Source: Amycolatopsis sp. 195334CR (GTDB taxonomy: Bacteria; Actinomycetota; Actinomycetes; Mycobacteriales; Pseudonocardiaceae). Taken from it: DNA of 64,000 bases. The notes below the pieces were generated by a model. That model saw only the letters and a program-made list of their open reading frames with translations, made no database searches and was not told the DNA's origin. Shown here in pieces: positions 58,655 through 64,000 of this stretch (the first letter of the stretch is position 1; every line of letters starts with the position of its first letter). The position numbers and the translations under genes are program-made. Where the stretch lies: NCBI RefSeq assembly GCF_017309385.1, contig NZ_JAFJMJ010000001.1, positions 3,844,001 through 3,908,000 of the forward strand. The letters run 5' to 3'.

Positions 58655-61600
58655 GTGAGTGTTGAGCGGATTTCGATTGTCGGCATCGGTCTCAGCTACC
58701 CCGACGCCAGTTCTCCGGACGAGCTCTGGGAGAACGTGCTGGCGGGGCGGCGAGCATTCCGCCGGCTACCCGACGAGCGGATGAACCGCGAGGACTACTA
58801 CTCGCCGGACCCCGAAGCGCCGGACCGGTTCTACGCGGAGAAGGCCGCGGTGCTGCGGGACTTCGAGTTCGACCGGGTCAAGTACAAGGTCGCGGGCAGC
58901 ACCTTCCGCACCACCGACATGACGCACTGGCTGGCGCTGGACGTGGCCGCCAGGGCGCTGGCCGACGCGGGCTTCCCCGAGGGCGAGGGCCTGCCCAAGC
59001 TGAGCACCGGCGTGGTGCTGGGCAACAGCCTCACCGGTGAGTTCTCCCGGGCGAACATCATGCGCCTGCGGTGGCCCTACGTCCGCCGCACGGTCGCCGC
59101 CGCGCTGGCCGAGAAGGGCTGGGGCGAGGAGGACATCGCCACCTTCCTCGGTGAGCTGGAGGTCCAGTACAAGGCGCCGTTCCCGGAGATCAACGAGGAC
59201 ACCCTGGCCGGTGGCCTGGCCAACACCATCGCCGGCCGCATCTGCAACTACTTCGACCTCGGCGGCGGCGGGTTCACCGTGGACGGTGCCTGCTCCTCCT
59301 CGCTGCTGTCCATCGTGACCGCGGCCAACGCGCTCGTCGAGCACGACGTGGACGTGGCGCTCGCCGGCGGTGTCGACCTCTCGATCGACCCGTTCGAGGT
59401 GATCGGCTTCGCCAAGACCGGCGCGCTGGCCACCGGCGAGATGAAGGTCTACGACGCCGACTCCAACGGGTTCTGGCCCGGCGAGGGCTCCGGCATGGTC
59501 GTGCTGATGCGCGAGGAGGACGCGATCGCCCGCGGCGCCCGCATCTACGCGACCCTGGCGGGCTGGGGCGTTTCCTCCGACGGCAAGGGCGGCATCACCC
59601 GGCCCGAGGCCGCCGGGCACCGCCTCGCCCTGACCCGCGCGTACAACCGCGCCGGGTACGGCGTCGAGAGCGTGTCCTACTTCGAAGGCCACGGCACCGG
59701 CACCGCGCTCGGTGACGAGACCGAGATCATCGCGCTGTCCGGCGCCCGCCGCGACGCCGCCCCGGACGCGGAGAAGGCAGCGCTCGGCACCATCAAGGGC
59801 AACTTCGGCCACACCAAGGCCGCGGCCGGGATCGCCGGGCTGATCAAGGCGACGCTGGCGGTCTACCACCAGGTGATCCCGCCGGGCACCGGGCAGAACG
59901 AGCCGCACCCGCTGCTCACCGCCGACGACGCCACCATGTACGTGCCGCGCGAAGCCGGGCTTTTCCCGGCGGGCAAGGAAATCCGCGCCGGTGTCTCGGC
60001 GATGGGCTTCGGTGGCATCAACTCCCACGTCACCGTCGAGCAGGGTCCGGACGTCGAGCGCCGCGAGGACCTCGACGAGCGCACCCGCGCGCTGGTCACC
60101 GGCCGCCAGGACGCCGAGCTGCTGCTGCTCGACGCCGAGGACCTGACCCAGCTGCGCGACCGCGTCGCCGAACTGGTCTCCGTCGCCGCGAAGCTGTCCA
60201 TGGCCGAGCTGACCGACCTGGCGGGCACGCTCGCCGGTGAGCTCTCCGGTGGTGCCGCCCGCGCCGCGATCGTCGCCACCAACCCCGAGGACGCCGCGCG
60301 CAAGCTCGACCGGCTGCGCGGCCGCCTCGACGGTGGCGAGAGCAGCGTCTTCAGCGCGTCGGAGGGCATCTACGCGGGCAACCGCAACGCCACCCCGAAG
60401 ATCGCCTACCTGTTCCCCGGCCAGGGTTCCGGCCGCGGCGCGGTCGGCGCGATCCGCCGCCGCTTCACCGCGGCCGAGGAGATCTTCACCCAGGCCGGGC
60501 TGCCCACCGACGGCGATCAGGTGGCCACCGAGGTGGCCCAGCCCCGGATCGTCACCGGCTCGCTGGCCGCGCTGCGTGTGCTGCGCGGGCTCGGCATCGA
60601 GGCGGACACCGCGGTCGGGCACAGCCTCGGCGAGCTGACCGCCCTGCACTGGGGCGGCGCGATGGACGAGCAGCAGGTGCTGCGCCTGGCCGGGATCCGC
60701 GGCAAGGTGATGGCCTCGGCCAGCGACGGCGGCGGGGCGATGGCCGGTCTGCAGGCCGAGCCCAACCAGGCCGAGCGCTTCGCCGAGGGCGAGGACGTGG
60801 TCATCGCCGGGTACAACGCCCCGCGCCAGACCGTCCTTTCCGGACCGGCCGACGCGATCGACCGGGTCTGCGAGAAGGCCCGCGCCCAGGGCGTCACCGC
60901 CACCCGCATCAACGTTTCGCACGCCTTCCACTCGCCGCTGGTCGAACCGGCCGCGGTGGCGATGACCGAGCAGCTCGAGGGCATCGGCTTCGAGCGGCTC
61001 ACCCGCCCGGTGATCTCCACGGTGACCGGCGACGTGCTGCACGCCGCGGAGAACCTGGCCGAACTGCTGCGCGACCAGATCGTGCAGCCGGTCCGCTTCC
61101 GCGAGGCGGCCGCGAAGGCCGCCGAGCGCAGCGACCTGGTGGTCGAGGTCGGCCCCGGCCGTGTCCTTTCCGGACTGTTCAGCGAGATCGCGCCGGACAC
61201 CCCGGTGCTCTCGGTGGACACCGACAGCGGCTCGCTCTCCGCGGTGCTCGGCGTGGCCGGTGCGGCCTTCGCGCTCGGCGCGGCGCTGGACACCGCGGCG
61301 CTGTTCGCCGGTCGCGCGGTCCGGCCGCTGCCGCTGGACGGCGAGATGTCCTTCCTGGAAAGCCCCTGCGAGGCCGCGCCCTCGATCGACCTGGAACTGC
61401 TCCGCAGCCAGCAGAGCGCCGAGGCCAAGGCGACCGCCGCCGCGCAGGCCGCTTCCGCCACCGAGACCGACCCGGCCAGCAGCACCCTCGACCTGCTGCG
61501 CAAGCTCGCGGCCGAGCGGGTGGAGCTGCCGCTGGAGACGGTCACCGCGGACACGCACCCGCTGGACGACCTGCACCTGTCCTCGATCACCGTCGGCCAG

Positions 61601-64000
61601 ATCGTCAACGACGTGACCCGCGCGCTCGGCCGCCCGCCGCTGGAGGGCATGCCGAACTTCGCCACCGTCTGCCTCGGCGAGCTGGCCGAGATGATCGACG
61701 AGCTGGCCGAGACCGCGCAGCGCTCGGACACCGACGCGCCGAAGGGCGAGGTCCCCGGGGTGGCGCCGTGGGTGCGGCCGTTCGCGGTCCAGTACGTGCG
61801 GGCCCCGCGCCCCTTCGCCGACATCGGCTCGGGCGGCAGCACCGCCGACTGGACGGTGTACTCGACGGAGGACCACCCGCTGGCCGAGCCGCTGCGGTCG
61901 GCGCTGGCCGCCGCGGGCATCGGTGACGGGGTGCTGCTCTGCCTGCCGCCGGACGCCGACGAAAGCCACGTCGGGCTGTTCCTCGACGCCGGCCGCGCGG
62001 TGATGGGCGCGCCGACCGGTACCCGCTTCGTGCTGGTGCAGCAGGGACTCGGCGCCTCCGGCCTGGCCAAGACGCTGCGCCTGGAGGATCCCTCGATCCG
62101 CACCACGATCGTCGACCTGCCCGACGCCGCGGCCACCAACCCGCTGGCCGTCGAGGAGGCGATGGGCTTCGTGGTCAGCGAGGTCGCCTCGACCATCGAC
62201 TTCGCCGAGGCCCGCTACGACGCGGGCGGCAACCGCTGGGTGCCGGTGCTCAAGCCGCTGCCCGCGCCGCCGGAGGACCCCGGCCCGTCGCCGCTGTCCG
62301 CCGGGGACGTGCTCCTGGTCACCGGTGGTGGCAAGGGCATCACCGCGGAGAGCGCGCTGGCCATCGCCAAGGAGTCCGGCGCGAAGCTGGCGCTGCTCGG
62401 CCGCAGCCTGCCCGAGTCCGACACCGAACTGGCCGAGAACCTGGACCGGATGACCGCGGCGGGCATCGACTTCCGCTACGAGTCGGCCGACGTCACCTCG
62501 GCCGAGCAGATCAAGGACGCGGTCGAGAAGATGCAGGCCGAACTCGGTGCGGTCACGGCGATCCTGCACGGCGCCGGGCGCAACGAGCCGAGCGCGTTGT
62601 TCAGCCTCACCGAGGACACCTTCCGCAAGACGCTCTCGCCGAAGATCGACGGCCTCCGCGCGGTGCTCGCCGCGGTGGACGAGGACAAGATCAAGCTGCT
62701 GGTCACCTTCGGCAGCATCATCGGCCGCGCCGGTCTCCGCGGTGAGGCGCACTACGCCACCGCGAACGACTGGATGACCGAGCTGACCCTGCGCTTCGGC
62801 CGGGAACACCCGAACGCCAAGGTGCTCGCGCTGGAGTGGTCGGTCTGGTCCGGGGCCGGCATGGGCGAGAAGCTCGGCGTGGTCGGCGCTCTGATGCGCG
62901 ACGGCATCACGCCGATCCCCACCGAGAACGGCATCGAGATGCTGCGCCAGGTGCTGGCCGACCCGGACTCGCCGCCGGTGCTGGTGGTCTGCGGGCGGAC
63001 CGGTGGCCTGGCCACCCTGCCGGTGGAGCGCCAGGAACTGCCGCTGACCCGGTTCGTCGACCGCGCGGTGGTGCACTACCCGGGCGTCGAGCTGATCACC
63101 GAGGCCGACCTGTCCGCGGGCAGCGACCCGTACCTGGCCGACCACCTGCTCGACGGCGACCTGCTCTTCCCCGCGGTGATCGGCATGGAGGCGATGACCC
63201 AGGTGGCCGCCGCGGTCACCGGGCAGAACGGCCCGCCGGTGCTGGAGAACGTCGAGTTCCTGCGGCCGATCGTGGTCTCGCCGGGCGGCTCGACCACCAT
63301 CCGGCTGGCCGCGCTGGCTCGCAGCGGCGAGGCGGTCGACGTGGTGATCCGCAGTGAGGACACCGGGTTCAGCGCCGACCACTTCCGGGCCCGCCTGCGC
63401 TTCCCGCGGCCGGACCTGGGTGCCCAGCCGGGTGCCTTCGCCGACCTGAACAACCCGCTGCCGCCGGTCCCGGTCGACCCGGTGACCGAGCTCTACGGCA
63501 CGGTCCTGTTCCAGGGCAAGCGGTTCCAGAAGCTGACCGGTTACCGGCGGGCGAGCGCCCGGCACGCGGTGGCCGAGGTGTCCACCGACAGCGGCCACTC
63601 GTGGTTCGCGCCCTTCCTGCCGCAGCAGAAGCTGCTGGCCGACCCGGGCACCCGCGACACGATGATGCACGCGATCCAGTGCTGCGTCCCGGACGCGACG
63701 CTGCTGCCGCAGGGCATCGAGCGGCTGTTCCTGGCCGACCCGGCCGACCAGGACGTGGAGTACGTGGTGCTCGACGCCCGCGAGCGGTCGCAGGACGGCG
63801 ACACCTACGTCTACGACCTCGACATCCGCGAGCCGGGTGGCGATCTGGTGGAGCGGTGGGAAGGGCTGTCGCTGCGGGCGGTCCGCAAGCGCGACGGGGC
63901 GGGCCCGTGGACGCCGTCGATGCTGGGTTCCTACCTCGAGCGGGCGTGTGAGCGCGTGCTCGGCGGCACCCGCGCGGTGGTGGTGGAGCCCGATCCCCTC
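58655..64000 (+). CDS. pksE: Enediyne iterative type I polyketide synthase PksE (3'-truncated)
   Basis: GTG start at 58655 with GGGGAG 6 nt upstream; the earlier ATG at 58641 hits a stop. 1782 codons are in the window and the frame is still open at the edge. Domains in order: ketosynthase (Cys213 in DGACSSS, His346 in GHGTGTALGDE, His386 in KGNFGHT); acyltransferase-like region with GHSLGE (Ser657); the PksE-type ACP at about 940-1010 (LDDLHLSSITVGQIV, attachment at Ser976/977); ketoreductase (TGGGKGI 1223-1229, YATAN with Tyr1367); dehydratase (DHLLDGDLLFPA, His1497). The missing end should hold the integral phosphopantetheinyl transferase. PksE makes the linear polyene that becomes the warhead. 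Confidence 0.96.
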   Translation, partial: MSVERISIVGIGLSYPDASSPDELWENVLAGRRAFRRLPDERMNREDYYSPDPEAPDRFYAEKAAVLRDFEFDRVKYKVAGSTFRTTDMTHWLALDVAARALADAGFPEGEGLPKLSTGVVLGNSLTGEFSRANIMRLRWPYVRRTVAAALAEKGWGEEDIATFLGELEVQYKAPFPEINEDTLAGGLANTIAGRICNYFDLGGGGFTVDGACSSSLLSIVTAANALVEHDVDVALAGGVDLSIDPFEVIGFAKTGALATGEMKVYDADSNGFWPGEGSGMVVLMREEDAIARGARIYATLAGWGVSSDGKGGITRPEAAGHRLALTRAYNRAGYGVESVSYFEGHGTGTALGDETEIIALSGARRDAAPDAEKAALGTIKGNFGHTKAAAGIAGLIKATLAVYHQVIPPGTGQNEPHPLLTADDATMYVPREAGLFPAGKEIRAGVSAMGFGGINSHVTVEQGPDVERREDLDERTRALVTGRQDAELLLLDAEDLTQLRDRVAELVSVAAKLSMAELTDLAGTLAGELSGGAARAAIVATNPEDAARKLDRLRGRLDGGESSVFSASEGIYAGNRNATPKIAYLFPGQGSGRGAVGAIRRRFTAAEEIFTQAGLPTDGDQVATEVAQPRIVTGSLAALRVLRGLGIEADTAVGHSLGELTALHWGGAMDEQQVLRLAGIRGKVMASASDGGGAMAGLQAEPNQAERFAEGEDVVIAGYNAPRQTVLSGPADAIDRVCEKARAQGVTATRINVSHAFHSPLVEPAAVAMTEQLEGIGFERLTRPVISTVTGDVLHAAENLAELLRDQIVQPVRFREAAAKAAERSDLVVEVGPGRVLSGLFSEIAPDTPVLSVDTDSGSLSAVLGVAGAAFALGAALDTAALFAGRAVRPLPLDGEMSFLESPCEAAPSIDLELLRSQQSAEAKATAAAQAASATETDPASSTLDLLRKLAAERVELPLETVTADTHPLDDLHLSSITVGQIVNDVTRALGRPPLEGMPNFATVCLGELAEMIDELAETAQRSDTDAPKGEVPGVAPWVRPFAVQYVRAPRPFADIGSGGSTADWTVYSTEDHPLAEPLRSALAAAGIGDGVLLCLPPDADESHVGLFLDAGRAVMGAPTGTRFVLVQQGLGASGLAKTLRLEDPSIRTTIVDLPDAAATNPLAVEEAMGFVVSEVASTIDFAEARYDAGGNRWVPVLKPLPAPPEDPGPSPLSAGDVLLVTGGGKGITAESALAIAKESGAKLALLGRSLPESDTELAENLDRMTAAGIDFRYESADVTSAEQIKDAVEKMQAELGAVTAILHGAGRNEPSALFSLTEDTFRKTLSPKIDGLRAVLAAVDEDKIKLLVTFGSIIGRAGLRGEAHYATANDWMTELTLRFGREHPNAKVLALEWSVWSGAGMGEKLGVVGALMRDGITPIPTENGIEMLRQVLADPDSPPVLVVCGRTGGLATLPVERQELPLTRFVDRAVVHYPGVELITEADLSAGSDPYLADHLLDGDLLFPAVIGMEAMTQVAAAVTGQNGPPVLENVEFLRPIVVSPGGSTTIRLAALARSGEAVDVVIRSEDTGFSADHFRARLRFPRPDLGAQPGAFADLNNPLPPVPVDPVTELYGTVLFQGKRFQKLTGYRRASARHAVAEVSTDSGHSWFAPFLPQQKLLADPGTRDTMMHAIQCCVPDATLLPQGIERLFLADPADQDVEYVVLDARERSQDGDTYVYDLDIREPGGDLVERWEGLSLRAVRKRDGAGPWTPSMLGSYLERACERVLGGTRAVVVEPDPL

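Noticed and set aside
58766..63670. A 1634-residue open frame on the minus strand opposite pksE
   Set aside because: It is a GC-bias shadow of the PksE frame. Its translation is low-complexity (Arg/Gly/Val/His-rich) with no domain, while the plus strand shows all PksE active sites.
1..64000. CRISPR arrays, tRNA/rRNA genes, insertion sequences or phage genes
   Set aside because: No regularly spaced direct repeats with unique spacers, no tRNA- or rRNA-like stretches and no transposase or integrase frames were seen. The only repeats are the intergenic palindromes, C-rich units and hairpins.

Overview
The window is high-GC actinomycete DNA. Dense operons, ATGA/GTGA start-stop overlaps and several GTG starts fit a Pseudonocardiaceae-type actinomycete. 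An Amycolatopsis-like host is my inference, from recollection that intergenic palindromes built on GAATGTGGC/GCCACATTC are common there. The window lies inside one large biosynthetic locus for a chromoprotein-type (nine-membered) enediyne. The decisive markers are an enediyne iterative type I PKS (PksE, cut by the right edge), the UnbV/UnbU warhead proteins (UnbV cut by the left edge), an SgcJ-like protein, a neocarzinostatin-family apoprotein with both disulfide pairs, a DHA2-type efflux pump, and an MIO tyrosine-aminomutase-like enzyme with an HpaB/SgcC-like hydroxylase, a free condensation enzyme and a free carrier protein.

Layout. 1-8.97 kb (+): UnbV, UnbU, a P450, a small DUF-type protein and a GMC oxidoreductase (resembling the conserved E4-E5-E7-E8-E9 set), then two membrane proteins and an AhpD-like protein. 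9.16-13.7 kb (+): a DinB/mycothiol-type metal protein, two methyltransferases and an FAD-linked oxidase. 13.8-16.06 kb (-): the apoprotein and the efflux pump. 16.3-27.25 kb (+): one tightly coupled ten-gene operon (PrpF-like isomerase, acyl-CoA-dehydrogenase-fold enzyme, cyclic amidohydrolase, MFS exporter, three consecutive ATP-grasp-type proteins, aromatic hydroxylase, cysteine-synthase-like enzyme, methyltransferase) whose product I cannot name. 27.75-31.3 kb (-): a membrane acyltransferase, a solute-binding protein with no signal peptide, and a CalC-like START/AHSA1 protein. 31.65-34.5 kb (+): a flavin monooxygenase and an acyl-CoA ligase. 34.77-44.2 kb (-): a seven-gene operon of asparagine synthetase, A-PCP, a PP-loop/A-subdomain/condensation fusion, racemase, type II thioesterase, SDR and acyl-CoA dehydrogenase. 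44.4-52.35 kb (+): flavin epoxidase/hydroxylase, C-A-PCP NRPS, aminomutase, HpaB-like hydroxylase. 52.6-58.25 kb: SgcJ-like and class D flavin monooxygenase (-), then free C domain, PCP and PhyH dioxygenase (+), then a P450 (-). 58.65 kb to the end (+): PksE.

How it works together (inference). PksE and the E-type accessory proteins build the warhead. The aminomutase, hydroxylase, NRPS parts and free C enzyme make and attach a beta-amino acid (probably beta-tyrosine-derived) appendage. The middle operons supply one or more further unusual nitrogen-containing pieces. The apoprotein, efflux pump and possibly the START protein protect the producer. No regulator gene, tRNA, rRNA, insertion sequence or CRISPR array was seen.

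The most interesting items are: (1) a protein in which a PP-loop ATPase sits inside the C-terminal subdomain of an otherwise missing adenylation domain and is followed by an epimerization-like condensation domain; (2) the ten-gene ATP-grasp/CysK/PrpF operon; (3) a 15-nt motif in front of about ten transcription units, in the same orientation relative to each downstream gene; and (4) composite intergenic repeats whose hairpins keep an invariant 9-nt loop while the stem co-varies.
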